A DNA stretch of 64,000 bases from Nitrosomonas sp. (GCA_016708955.1 JADJES010000004.1:1-64000), one strand, 5' to 3'. Numbered from the stretch's first letter, positions 19,568 to 28,513 are shown. Made by a program: numbers and translations. The notes: generated by a model not told the origin, from the letters alone.

Positions 19568-19819
19568 TTATTTCTGTGTTAAATCATTAAATACAGTTTC
19601 GATATCTAACAAAATTTCTTGGTCTGCTTGTTCTATGCCTGCCTTTAAATCTGCCTGCAGTGCTTTTAACTTAAACTGCTGGAAAGCAGCATATTCATGC
19701 TCAGAAATTAATACTGCAATCGGTCGACCTTTTTTCTCAATGATGACAGGTGTACGCTGTGCCGTATCGAGTAATGCACCAAAATGCGTTTTGGCTTTTG
19801 TTGAAGCAATCGTCACCAT
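19568..19819 (-). CDS. Phd/YefM-family antitoxin
   Basis: The 83-residue product has the Phd/YefM N-terminal DNA-binding fold (MVTIASTKAKTHFGALLDTA, then TPVIIEKKGRPIAVLISEHE), followed by an acidic helix (QADLKAGIEQADQEILLDIE) that should wrap the toxin. It is the first gene of the pair with the ParE toxin and lies 7 bp upstream of it. The 5' region up to the inverted repeat at 19929-19960 is short and AT-rich and probably contains the autoregulated promoter. Confidence 0.88.
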   Translation of the reverse strand: MVTIASTKAKTHFGALLDTAQRTPVIIEKKGRPIAVLISEHEYAAFQQFKLKALQADLKAGIEQADQEILLDIETVFNDLTQK

Positions 19820-19928
19820 AAGTTTCTCCCAAAATGATTAATATAGCTATTAGCATTATAATGATTATTACAATCAAATTGAATAAAGGTTAGAGAATGC
19901 CAAATATAATCTGATTTTTTGAAATGTT

Positions 19929-19960
19929 CTACTATTGATAAAATATGTTATCAATAGTAG
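19929..19960. repeat. 13-bp inverted repeat with 6-bp centre between divergent TA operons
   Basis: The arms CTACTATTGATAA (19929-19941) and TTATCAATAGTAG (19948-19960) are perfect complements around AATATG. It lies between the minus-strand Phd/ParE pair and the plus-strand ParD/ParE/integrase operon. The 11-6-11 core resembles a recombination core site, but an operator is also possible. It has no T-run, so it is not a terminator. Confidence 0.75.
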
Positions 19961-20072
19961 AGTGATGCTACAATTTAGGAAGGTTGAAATATTTTTTGCT
20001 TTATTAAATTTCCTTGAGTAGGATATTATCCTACCATTGGAAGGTGTTAGAAACATACATAGGAAACAAAAA

Positions 20073-20369
20073 ATGAAGCGCACCGATAAAGCAGAAAAAA
20101 TCAGCATTACACTTCCACCGGATATGCTGAATATTATTAGAGAAAAAGTGAAGGATGGTGCTTACGCTTCCACAAGTGAGGTTATTCGTGAAGCGATGCG
20201 TTTATGGCAAAGACAGGAAGAAGAACATCTTGCGAGAATTGCTTCCATTCGAGCGCGTCTGGAGCAATCGGCACACAGTGGCGAACCTGTTTTGCTGGAT
20301 ACGGCCTTTGAAAAGCTAGAACAACTTCATCAACAACGGATAAGCGCACTAGGTCATGAAAAGCTATGA
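20073..20369 (+). CDS. parD: ParD-family antitoxin
   Basis: ATG 20073 (MKRTDKAEKISITLPPDML) follows AGGA at 20061-20064 and is preferred to the longer frame from 20037. The 98-residue product has a ribbon-helix-helix domain (ISITLPPDMLNIIREKVKDG, then YASTSEVIREAMRLWQ) as in ParD/CopG proteins. A C-terminal segment (EPVLLDTAFEKLEQLHQQR) would bind the toxin. It overlaps the ParE gene by 14 bp and leads a three-gene operon with toxin and integrase. It probably represses that operon. Confidence 0.88.
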   Translation: MKRTDKAEKISITLPPDMLNIIREKVKDGAYASTSEVIREAMRLWQRQEEEHLARIASIRARLEQSAHSGEPVLLDTAFEKLEQLHQQRISALGHEKL

Positions 20370-20703
20370 GGTGTATCTAACACCCGATGCCATACAAGAC
20401 CTCACTGATATTTATGGATATATAGCTGCAAAGAGCGGACTTCCTGAAGTCGCGTGGGCATATATAGAGAAATTACGCCAAAAGTGTCATGACCTTAAAA
20501 CAATACCTTTGATTGGACAACAGCGCGATGATTTGCGCAAGAATCTCAGAATCGTTGCCATTGATAAAAACGCGATTGCAGCTTTTGAGGTTATTGAAGA
20601 TAAACAAATCGTCACTATTCTTAATATTTTTTATGGTGGCCGAGATTATGAAGCGATTATGGGTAGTGAAACACCGCATATAAATGATGGGCTAGATAGA
20701 TAA
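20356..20703 (+). CDS. parE: ParE-family toxin
   Basis: The intact 115-residue product has ParE blocks: YEVYLTPDAIQDLTDIYGYI, then KLRQKCHDLKTIPLIGQQRD, the core strand LRIVAIDKNAIAAFEVI, and IVTILNIFYGGRDYEAIM. The start overlaps the end of parD by 14 bp, indicating translational coupling. The integrase gene begins one base after this stop codon. ParE toxins act on DNA gyrase. Nothing suggests damage, and the full antitoxin partner is present. Confidence 0.88.
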   Translation: MKSYEVYLTPDAIQDLTDIYGYIAAKSGLPEVAWAYIEKLRQKCHDLKTIPLIGQQRDDLRKNLRIVAIDKNAIAAFEVIEDKQIVTILNIFYGGRDYEAIMGSETPHINDGLDR

Positions 20704-20704
20704 C

Positions 20705-21655
20705 ATGACAGATCTTATAACTACAGTCAATCGTGCACTCACTGCAAAAGAATTTCAGGGTCTTGCTGATGTTCCACCTGAAGTTGAATGGTTTGCCAAT
20801 TTAGGTAACGCCGAGACTCGGCGCGCTTATGAAAATGCCTTAAAGGATTTTATGAATTTCACAGGTATTCAGAATCCGGAAGAATTCAGGATTGTAACTC
20901 GTGCCCATATTATTGCCTGGCGCGATGATTTGTTGAGTCGAACATTAAGTAGTATGAGCATTCGCCACCGTTTGGCGGCAATATCTTCTTTATTTGAGTA
21001 CTTGTGTGAGAAAAATACAGTTACGCATAATCCAGTCAAGGGTGTGAAGCGACCAGCGGTAGAAAGTTATGAGGGGAAAACTCCGGCAATCGGCGATCAT
21101 CAGGCACGCGAGTTGCTTAATGCGCCAGATGGTAGCTCACTTAAGGGCAAGCGCGATCGTGCAATACTGGCCACCCTACTCTATCACGCACTGCGGCGTC
21201 ATGAATTGTGCAAATTGAAGGTTAAGGATTTTAAGCAGGAGCGCCGTGGTGTACCCCATATAAAGATTTCCGGCAAAGGAGGAAAAACTCGTTATGTACC
21301 ACTGCATCCTGCTGCAAGCGGTTTAATCCATGATTATTTGGATGCTGCAGGACATAGTCTGGAAGATACTGGGGCATTATTCCGTTCAGCCAGTAATAAC
21401 CGAGATAAGGAATCACAAAAACCAATTACGCCAGACGGCGTATACAAGTTGGTACAGAAATACTCTGAAAAATTGGGTTTCAAGATCGGCGCACATTCGT
21501 TACGCGCAACGGCAGCCACTAATGCACTGGATCATCAAGCAGATATTGCGAAAGTGCAAGAATGGTTGGGTCATGCCAATATTGCTACCACAAGAATTTA
21601 TGATCATCGTAAAACCCGACCAGAGGATAGTCCAACGTTTAAGGTTGCTTATTGA
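20705..21655 (+). CDS. Tyrosine recombinase (phage-type integrase)
   Basis: The intact product has 316 residues. The N-terminal SAM-like core-binding domain (about 25-110: FANLGNAETRRAYENALKDF, SSMSIRHRLAAISSLFEYL) precedes the catalytic domain. The active residues are visible: R in LLYHALRRHELCKL, K in ISGKGGKTRYVPLH, HSLR in GAHSLRATAATNA, the second H in WLGHANIATTR, and the nucleophile Y in RIYDHRK. The size and N-terminal domain resemble XerC/XerD. It starts one base after parE, so it is transcribed with the toxin-antitoxin pair. A nearby 11-6-11 inverted repeat could be its site; this is inference. Confidence 0.92.
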   Translation: MTDLITTVNRALTAKEFQGLADVPPEVEWFANLGNAETRRAYENALKDFMNFTGIQNPEEFRIVTRAHIIAWRDDLLSRTLSSMSIRHRLAAISSLFEYLCEKNTVTHNPVKGVKRPAVESYEGKTPAIGDHQARELLNAPDGSSLKGKRDRAILATLLYHALRRHELCKLKVKDFKQERRGVPHIKISGKGGKTRYVPLHPAASGLIHDYLDAAGHSLEDTGALFRSASNNRDKESQKPITPDGVYKLVQKYSEKLGFKIGAHSLRATAATNALDHQADIAKVQEWLGHANIATTRIYDHRKTRPEDSPTFKVAY

Positions 21656-21903
21656 TTGCTTAATTGTTTGTGTCAAACAACATAGCATAGGATTTATTCT
21701 GGATAATCTGAGTAAGTTTAGGTTTGAATTGATTGTGGATTATGTATGGCTTTTCAGTATCGCGTCAAAAGTTCACATAAATCATTAACTGGATTCACGT
21801 TTGATCTTGGTTCAGTGATGAAGTGAATCACTGAATTGTTTGCAGCATACTAATTTTTATTAGGGCTAAGTAATACTTTTTCGTACGATAGAATTCGTTT
21901 TGA

Positions 21904-22652
21904 TCAAAGCCACAAAAGCCAAACTCCCCAACCAAGAAACAGAACACCGACCGTTTTTGAGAAATATTGCTGATGTATCGGCAAGACCTTTTCAATTAAA
22001 ACAAGCACCGTGATCAATGCCATCGCCAGCAGATTCATTACGCCTACAGCGAACATGATCATCATCTGCGCCCAGCAGCAACCTAGGCACATGCTGCCAT
22101 GCTTCAGCCCCATTTGAAAAGATCCTCTTGCGCCATCACGCCATTCGGTTAACAAAAACCCCATGGGAGATCGACAATTTTGCAGAAAACTATTTTTTAA
22201 CGGCGTAAATTGATAGATACCCGCCAAAATAAAAATAATTGCAGCCATTGTTTCATTCTGATTATCCATCATCGGCGATAAAAAATGCAGCCCATGCATT
22301 TGCCATTGCAATACTGTTAGCGCGATACTAAACACTAACCATACCAGTAAATATGCCAATGAAAATAATGAAACAAACGGATGAATTGTCTGCGTGTGCT
22401 GCTGACAGATTCTGGCATATACCAAAATCATCGGAATGGCGGAAGGCAACATCATGGCTGCCATCATTACCGCCCACATCAGATAAACTAGGCCAAAATC
22501 TATCCATTTCCAGGCAAATGTTTCAGATGGCGGCATCCACATTTCAGACATGGGCAGGATGTCATTTGCCAGTTCTGATAAAACAGATAAAACCAGGCAG
22601 CTACAATAACTGCCAGCATGGCTATCCAAGTAGCCAGTTGATTTTTAGGCAT
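21904..22652 (-). pseudogene. DUF2182 predicted metal-binding membrane protein, frameshifted
   Basis: The start is placed at 22652 (MPKNQLATWIAMLAVIVAAW). After the first membrane segment the frame shifts near 22570, and the rest continues as NDILPMSEMWMPPSETFAWK with membrane segments such as YLMWAVMMAAMMLPSAIPMI and the family signature CLGCCWAQMMIMFAVG. DUF2182 proteins are multi-pass inner-membrane proteins with a conserved CxGCCW-like motif and are often paired with DUF1326 proteins, as here. Their function is not established. A single indel separates the two parts, so this could be a sequencing artefact. Confidence 0.78.
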
Positions 22653-22725
22653 TAAATAGTTATAGACAATCATTTTGGTAGAGATTGTCCATGCGTAAAA
22701 TATTTCAAAAATGTTGTTTAATGCT

Positions 22726-23334
22726 TCAAGGTTGATACGTAAATGGCGAGTAATAACCATTACGTTCGGTAAATTTCCAGGCCTTATCATAATCGTGGTA
22801 TTCATATTGACTGGATTTTGCCACCACAGCCGGGTGGCTGGGTACAACACATAAGGGTGGGTTATCAATGGTTGCATCTCCGCCTTTGATTCCCTGGATA
22901 CTCTCAATTGTTGCCTGTGCGATATCAGGAATAATTAATTGCCGCTTGTTACCTTGTTCCTGATAATCAATTTTAACCTTCTTGATACCCCATACTTCAG
23001 TGACGAAACCCATCAAAATAGCCGGATGACCACCAAGTTTTCCTGCAAAGATTTGTGTGATCGCATCAAACTGCGCGTCCGTGGCGCGTTCATCCACATA
23101 CAACGCGGCTTGCCAGTTACCCTCTTTCATATGACCCGGCGAATAGCAGGCTAATGCAACATTCAGACCATCCAGTTTTTCACTATTCAAATAGCCGGAA
23201 TCAATATGCCACGCGACCAGCAGTTTGCAGTTCCCTTCAGAGGGCGGTTGCAGCCAGACACATGGGCAGGCGGTTTCACAATTACAGGCTTCAAAATAAC
23301 TGCCCTGCAAGTTCCAATTAGTTGTTGTATTCAT
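22726..23334 (-). CDS. DUF1326-family protein
   Basis: ATG 23334 (MNTTTNWNLQGSYFEACNCE) has AGGA just upstream and is preferred to an earlier in-frame start. The 202-residue protein begins with the DUF1326 hallmark, a cysteine cluster ACNCETACPCVWLQPP (residues about 16-31), followed by LLVAWHIDSGYLNSEKLDGL and a C-terminal SSQYEYHDYDKAWKFTERNG. The family is cytoplasmic, probably metal-binding, and usually encoded beside DUF2182, as here with the same orientation. The function is unknown. An operon SDR-DUF1326-DUF2182 is likely, because the SDR gene ends 17 bp upstream of this start. Confidence 0.85.
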   Translation of the reverse strand: MNTTTNWNLQGSYFEACNCETACPCVWLQPPSEGNCKLLVAWHIDSGYLNSEKLDGLNVALACYSPGHMKEGNWQAALYVDERATDAQFDAITQIFAGKLGGHPAILMGFVTEVWGIKKVKIDYQEQGNKRQLIIPDIAQATIESIQGIKGGDATIDNPPLCVVPSHPAVVAKSSQYEYHDYDKAWKFTERNGYYSPFTYQP

Positions 23335-23350
23335 AATATTTCCTAATAAT

Positions 23351-24085
23351 TTAGAACGGCTCCTTGAAGGGCCGCAAATCCAGTTCATGAGTCCATGCGC
23401 TGCGTGGTTGCTGATGAATGGCCCAGTACGTTTGCACAATATCTTCCAATTGCAGCAGCCCTTCCTGACCTTTGGCCTCAACATACTCTGGAAACTGACT
23501 GCGTGCACGGTCACCATCAATCACACCGTCAATCACCGTATGCACCACATGCACACCTCGCGGTGAAAATTCTCTCGCCAATCCTTGTGCCAGTGCCCTC
23601 AATCCAGCCTTAGCTGATGCAAATGCAGTAAAAGGGGGCTTGGCTCTTAATGAACCGGTTGCCCCAGTAAAAAATACTGTGCCTTGCTGTTGCGCTTGCA
23701 TGATTGCCATGATTTCTTTGGCAAACAGGAATGCACCCAAACAGTTCTGTTGCCACAGAGTGGTGAATGTTTTCACGTCAGTCTGCAGAAATGGTGCAGG
23801 GATATTGCTGTCCACATTGTAGGCAGCAACCCGAATGACATCGCCGCGTTCCCGCAGCACACCAAAACACTGCGCAACATCCTGCTCAACAGTCACATCA
23901 GCAATAATGGATGTTGCTGTCCCCCCTACTTTTTGTATGAGCTGTACGACATGATTTAATTTTTCTTCACTACGGCCTACAATAAAAACATGCAAGCCTT
24001 TTTCAGCAAAATACGTGGCCAGCGCTGCACCCAAACCGCGCTCAGGCCCGACACCGACAACAATTGCTGAACCCGGCTGGTCCAT
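23351..24085 (-). CDS. Short-chain dehydrogenase/reductase family protein
   Basis: The 244-residue product has a Rossmann nucleotide-binding start (AIVVGVGPERGLGAALATYF) and the general SDR layout: IIADVTVEQDVAQCF, then the catalytic area TVFFTGATGSLRAKPPFTAF followed by ASAKAGLRALAQGLAREF. The usual YxxxK catalytic pair reads FxxxK (F-A-S-A-K): the tyrosine is replaced by phenylalanine, so normal SDR catalysis is doubtful. Substrate unknown. It starts only 3 bp after the end of the DUF938 gene and ends 17 bp before DUF1326, so all lie in one minus-strand operon. Confidence 0.8.
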   Translation of the reverse strand: MDQPGSAIVVGVGPERGLGAALATYFAEKGLHVFIVGRSEEKLNHVVQLIQKVGGTATSIIADVTVEQDVAQCFGVLRERGDVIRVAAYNVDSNIPAPFLQTDVKTFTTLWQQNCLGAFLFAKEIMAIMQAQQQGTVFFTGATGSLRAKPPFTAFASAKAGLRALAQGLAREFSPRGVHVVHTVIDGVIDGDRARSQFPEYVEAKGQEGLLQLEDIVQTYWAIHQQPRSAWTHELDLRPFKEPF

Positions 24086-24087
24086 CG

Positions 24088-24739
24088 TTAAATCTTCCCG
24101 AAGATCAATGAAAAGTTATTGCTGGGCATATTAATTCGTTCCTTGAGTTCCAAACCATAATTGGCGGCTGCCTTCTTCAAATCGGCGACATCCTTCAAAC
24201 CCCATTCGGGTACTCCGACAGAACTTAAGGTTTCATGGAAAGCTTTATTGGAATCGGTAGAAAACTGGCCTTCAATCTGGAATGGTCCATAGATCAGCAA
24301 AAAACCATCATCTTTCAGCAGATGTGCAGCACATTTCATCATGCCATCGGCAATTGAAATCGGTGCTACCTGAAAAATATTAATGCAGAAAATAGCGGCA
24401 AATGATTTTTCTGGCCCTGGATTAAACCAAGTCTGCGGATCCGTCAAATCCAGATGAACCGGATCTGCAATATTATTATTGCCGAGATTGCCGCTTAATT
24501 CTTTGATGTTATCAAAAACTTCGACATCTTTATCCGATGGCTGAAAATGCAGATGTTCAAAATGCGGTGCAAAATAATTAATATGCATACCGCTACCCTG
24601 GCCATTTCAAAATACGCTCAGGATCTTTTGGTAATTTGTCTTTCAACACACCTAAAATTGGTTCACGATTACGCCCACCCGCCCAAGCAACATACTCACT
24701 CAGTGGATGTGGATCTAACGGAGGGATTTCCTGATTCAT
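24088..24739 (-). pseudogene. DUF938-family SAM-dependent methyltransferase, frameshifted
   Basis: ATG 24739 (MNQEIPPLDPHPLSEYVAWA) has AAAGGAG upstream and is clearly the real start. The first 48 residues end early because bases are missing in the glycine-rich SAM loop near 24590. The next frame continues with GMHINYFAPHFEHLHFQPSD and the rest of a DUF938 methyltransferase: AAIFCINIFQVAPISIADGM, LLKDDGFLLIYGPFQIEG, and MPSNNFSLIFGKI. DUF938 proteins are small class I methyltransferases of unknown substrate. The lesion hits the cofactor loop, so as written the enzyme would not work. First gene of a minus-strand operon. Confidence 0.82.
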
Positions 24740-24873
24740 GCTTGGCTCCTTTGGTAATTGAATTGTAAATTCTGAGGTATAGTATAACGCAATGGCGCTT
24801 ATCGATCATCAAACCGTTGTCAACATGACATTTGAGAGTCTAACGAACGACTATTGGAACTGAAGGAGATTAA

Positions 24874-25194
24874 ATGAAGCTTGTAATTATCATTTATTCG
24901 AATGACCCTGAAACTGTATGGAACGCCTTCCGGCTTGGAATTTTCTCCCGCAAGCAAGGGGATGTTGTTTCAGTCTTTTTGCTCGGAAAAGGTGTGGAGG
25001 TAGAATCTCTTGATAGTGACAAGTTTGATATTGCCGAACAGATTCACAGTTTTTTGGACATAGGCGGCGCAATTCTAGCTTGTGGAACCTGTCTTAAGCT
25101 TCGCCAGTCTGAAGAGTTAGGAATCTGCCCGATATCCACGATGCAGGATTTATATACGCTGATTCACGATTCAGATAAGGTATTGAGCTTTTAG
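24874..25194 (+). CDS. DsrE/F-like family protein
   Basis: ATG 24874 follows GAAGGAG at good spacing. The 106-residue product has the DsrE fold: MKLVIIIYSNDPETVWNAFR, then VVSVFLLGKGVEVESLDSDK and a cysteine-containing loop GGAILACGTCLKLRQSEELG. DsrE-type proteins carry sulfur on a conserved cysteine or bind other proteins; the C-G-T-C pair here may do this. It is transcribed away from the DUF938 operon and leads a pair with a methyltransferase gene beginning 12 bp downstream. It appears intact. Confidence 0.78.
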   Translation: MKLVIIIYSNDPETVWNAFRLGIFSRKQGDVVSVFLLGKGVEVESLDSDKFDIAEQIHSFLDIGGAILACGTCLKLRQSEELGICPISTMQDLYTLIHDSDKVLSF

Positions 25195-25206
25195 AGAAAT
25201 TACCCC

Positions 25207-25820
25207 ATGGATAATAAGCAGCATTGGGAACAGGTATATACCACTAAGGCATCTGACTCAGTTAGTTGGTTTCAGGAACACGCTGACCAGTCTCTGCGAC
25301 TAATCCATAATACAAGACTCGGTAAAGATGCGGCCATTATTGATGTGGGAGGGGGAACTTCCAGACTAGTAGATGACCTTGTGGCAGAAGGCTATACTGA
25401 TTTGACAGTATTTGATCTGTCATCAACTGCGCTTGCTGTTGCAAGGCAGCGTTTGGGGAAACATGCGGATATTGTTCACTGGATAGAAGGCGATATTACC
25501 CGTGCAAAGTTTCCCATGAACCGATTCGACATTTGGCATGACCGTGCAGTGTTCCATTTTTTGACTGATCCGGCAGATCGCCATGCTTATGTCGAGCGTG
25601 TCTTAAGTTCGGTTCGGCCAGGTGGACATGTGATTGTTGCCACTTTTGCCGAAGATGGACCAGAAAAATGTAGTGGCCTACCGTGATGAGATACCAACCT
25701 GAAGCCCTACATGCGGTATTTGGAGATACTTTTCAGCTGGTCGAACATGAAAAAGAAGCACACCACACGCCATTTGGCACTGTTCAGCAGTTTGTTTATT
25801 GCTACTGCCGCAAGAGATAA
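25207..25820 (+). pseudogene. Class I SAM-dependent methyltransferase, frameshifted near its end
   Basis: The start MDNKQHWEQVYTTKASDSVS is followed by the SAM-binding glycine loop AAIIDVGGGTSRLVDDLV, the acidic strand LTVFDLSSTALAVA, and DIWHDRAVFHFLTDPADRHA and SVRPGGHVIVATFAEDGPEK. The frame ends at TGA near 25684. Adding one base restores the family C-terminus MRYQPEALHAVFGDTFQLVE and QQFVYCYCRKR up to TAA 25818-25820. The family is like the small tellurite or thiopurine methyltransferase group; the substrate is unknown. Nearby arsenic and zinc genes suggest a detoxification setting. As written it lacks the last 45 residues. Confidence 0.78.
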
Positions 25821-25882
25821 TAGCTAATTCTCCGAATATTTTTAGTACTGCACAATCTTTCCCGGAAAGAAGCACAACTTAC

Positions 25883-26890
25883 TTATCCTGACCCCTTCTT
25901 TTTGCTAAACGCTTTTGAGATTTCTAAACTTTTAGACTCTTGAAAGATAATCGAAGGCACCAATCGTATGTAAATCAGCTCACCGACCAGCTCCACCAGC
26001 GTTTGAGTAACGATTACGACAGATGCCAGAATCCAACCGTCCGGCAAAGCTAGCGCTAAAGGCAGAACCACCAACGAATTCCGCGTCCCTGCGCTAAAAA
26101 CAAGTGCTCTTCCTGCCTGTGTGTCCAGACGAAACGCATATGCAATCAAGCGAGCAAGAAAGGGCATGACTGCCATGAAGGCAATATAAATTGGCACGAC
26201 TTGTTTCACAACCGGGAGGTACTCTTCTATTCTGCCAATTTGAGATGCTACAACGAGAAGTAATGTAATCGCCATAAATGGTACCGGAAGCCACGCCGTG
26301 ACTTCAAGCCAGATTGCACCGCTACGCTGACGCTTTGCCCAAAACTCGGTTGATAAGGCAAGCCCCAGAGGAAACACAATCAATACAAGAAAAGCCTCAA
26401 GGAATGGCTCAGCACTCATTACTTGTGCGGCTTGCTCTCCCATGAAAAGCCATAGATACACGGGCAAAAGAAGCATCTGGGTAATCAGTAGCAAAGGCGT
26501 GGAAGCAAGCACGAGTCGGGCATTGCCACGACCAAGGTGGGTAAAAACGACAACGTAATCAATACAAGGTGTTAACAGAACCAGATATACCCCGAGTAGC
26601 AGTGGCGGGTGCTCCGGTAAAAGAAGCGACAAAAACCAAACCACGATGGGTACGATAATGAAATTGACCATCAATAGTGCCGCTGTAAACCGCTTGTTCG
26701 CAAACGCTTCGCGCAGTTGAAGAAAAGGGATTTGCGCAAACATGCTATAAAGCAACAGCGCAAGCACGGGGGAAATCAAATATTCCAGGCTTGCGCCAAA
26801 GCTAGAATTCCACAGCCCAAGCCCCATCCCGACGGCCAAGGCCACAGCGTATAACCCTATCTGATTTTCTTCCAGCTGTTCTCTTCGCAT
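25883..26890 (-). CDS. Arsenite efflux-type transporter, ACR3/bile acid:sodium symporter superfamily
   Basis: The intact 335-residue membrane protein has about ten hydrophobic segments, starting with LYAVALAVGMGLGLWNS. It has motifs of the ACR3/BASS group: LVLLTPCIDYVVVFTHLGRG in the middle, and LVFSAGTRNSLVVLPLALAL in the second half. The conserved cysteine in TPCIDYV matches the position of the ACR3 cysteine. These proteins export arsenite or antimonite across the inner membrane. Typical ACR3 proteins are about 350 residues, so length fits. There is no arsR or arsC next to it, so an alternative anion substrate is possible. Confidence 0.78.
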   Translation of the reverse strand: MRREQLEENQIGLYAVALAVGMGLGLWNSSFGASLEYLISPVLALLLYSMFAQIPFLQLREAFANKRFTAALLMVNFIIVPIVVWFLSLLLPEHPPLLLGVYLVLLTPCIDYVVVFTHLGRGNARLVLASTPLLLITQMLLLPVYLWLFMGEQAAQVMSAEPFLEAFLVLIVFPLGLALSTEFWAKRQRSGAIWLEVTAWLPVPFMAITLLLVVASQIGRIEEYLPVVKQVVPIYIAFMAVMPFLARLIAYAFRLDTQAGRALVFSAGTRNSLVVLPLALALPDGWILASVVIVTQTLVELVGELIYIRLVPSIIFQESKSLEISKAFSKKKGSG

Positions 26891-27087
26891 TGTGTTTCCT
26901 TAAAATACATACCGTAGTGGGACAGCGAACAATTTGTGCCATAATTTGGCGTAGTGTTTTATTTCAATGTTTCTGATCATGTTGATCATAACCATTGTAG
27001 TTCAGTCTACGAATCTCCGATCAGTTCCATATAATTTTAATAAATCCGCTAATTTAGAAATTCACATGCCGGAAAGAGAATCTATTT

Positions 27088-28006
27088 ATGGCACATAACC
27101 ACTCCCACGATCATGATCATAGCCATATCCCAAAAACTTTGATCGCGCATTCGCAATTGGGATTGCGCTTAATGTAGGTTTTGTTGTGGTTCGAAGTTTT
27201 TTGGTTTATTTGCAAATTCTCTCGCGCTATTGGCAGATGCAGGCCATAACCTCAGCGATGTTTTGAGTTTATTATTCGCGTGGGGCGCAAGCGTCTTAGT
27301 ACGCAAGTTACCAACACAGCGGCACACTTACGGTTTGCGCCGCACTTCGATTTTGGCTGCATTGATTAATGCGCTAGTTTTGCTTGTTGCTGTCGGTGCT
27401 ATCGCCTGGGAAGCCATTCTCAGATTTGGCCATCCCGAAGCAGTGGCAAGTGACACAGTCATCTGGGTGGCATCAGTTGGCATAGTCATCAACGGGTTCA
27501 CGGCATGGCTGTTCATGTCCGGCCAAAAGCAAGATATGAATATTCGCGGTGCATATTTGCACATGATGGCTGACGCAGCAGTTTCTTTTGGCGTTGTTTT
27601 GGCAGCTATTGCCATAAAATTTACGGACTGATTATGGTTAAACCCAGCCATAAACCTTGTGGTCACCGTAATTATTGGTATTGGCACTTGGAGCTTGCTC
27701 CGTGAATCGCTAAGCCTTGCTCTTGATGCTGTGCCAGCAAATATCCATCCGGCCAAAGTTGAAGCTTACCTCGCTAGTCTTCCAGGGATTGAAGCAGTTC
27801 ACGACCTACATATCTGGGCAATGAGCACGACGGAAATTGCACTAACCGTGCATTTAATAAAGCCAGATGCAGTCATTGATGATTTGCTATTGGTTCAAAT
27901 TAATAATGAATTGCGTGAGCTGTTTGGAATTCAGCATACTACTGTTCAATTTGAGCGTGGAGATACATCCCATCCCTGTAAGCAAGCACCAGCAGAAGTG
28001 GTTTAA
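27088..28006 (+). pseudogene. Cation diffusion facilitator (zinc) transporter, CzcD/ZitB-like
   Basis: ATG 27088 starts a histidine-rich tail (MAHNHSHDHDHSHIPKT). Two frameshifts (about 27140 and 27200) precede the well-conserved ALLADAGHNLSDVLSLLFAW, which holds the metal-binding H-x-x-x-D site of membrane helix 2. The second site, YLHMMADAAVSFGVVLAA, is present. An in-frame TGA at 27629-27631 replaces the tryptophan expected in TDWLWLNPAINLV, and the protein continues in the same frame to the cytosolic domain with VHDLHIWAMSTTEIALT. CDF proteins export zinc or cadmium by proton exchange. Three lesions make it inactive as written. Confidence 0.85.
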
Positions 28007-28106
28007 AGTAGAAATGAGTAACTTTTGTTTTATCATCACAATAAATAATTATTCGAAAGCTCCGCAGGTTTTGTAAACTTAATAATTACGTGATAAATAT
28101 GCATAA

Positions 28107-28334
28107 ATGAAAACGATACAGTTGCAATCGACTATTACTTGCCCGAATTGTGGAACTCAAAAATTGGAGACGATGCCGACCAATGCCTGTCAATTTTTTT
28201 ATGAATGTGAATCTTGTCACCATTTATTGAAGCCTAAAGCTGGAGACTGCTGTGTTTACTGCTCTTATGGCGATGTGCCATGTCCACCGATTCAACTATC
28301 CGGTAGCAATTCTTCTTGCTGTACAGATTCTTGA
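28107..28334 (+). CDS. GDCCVxC-domain small protein
   Basis: The 75-residue cysteine-rich product has a zinc-ribbon start ITCPNCGTQKLETMPTNACQ, then YECESCHHLLKPKAGDCCVY followed by CSYGDVPCPPIQ. The signature GDCCVYC is that of the GDCCVxC family, whose members in some bacteria contain selenocysteine; here all positions are cysteine. These proteins usually lie beside heavy-metal transporters, as here after the CDF gene, and are thought to be metal-handling accessory proteins. No strong ribosome site was seen upstream of 28107. Intact. Confidence 0.82.
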   Translation: MKTIQLQSTITCPNCGTQKLETMPTNACQFFYECESCHHLLKPKAGDCCVYCSYGDVPCPPIQLSGSNSSCCTDS

Positions 28335-28513
28335 ACACCAAGTGCTAAACGTTATCGTGGTTTCTAGTCCTTATTGGAATTCTGTCAAGGTTGTAATAAA
28401 CCTGTTTAGACTTAACTTAAAAAACACTCAATTTGATAAGTTAATATAAATGCGTACATTAAATATCTATATCATCTTGAACGCTACTAATTTTTAAGTT
28501 AAACAAATTCTTA

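Noticed and set aside
19929..19960. Rho-independent terminator
   Set aside because: AT-rich arms with no T-run, located between divergent operons; a recombination site or operator fits better.
27629..27631. Selenocysteine codon (TGA) in the CDF transporter
   Set aside because: The family has tryptophan here, no SECIS-like hairpin was seen, and the gene has two other lesions.
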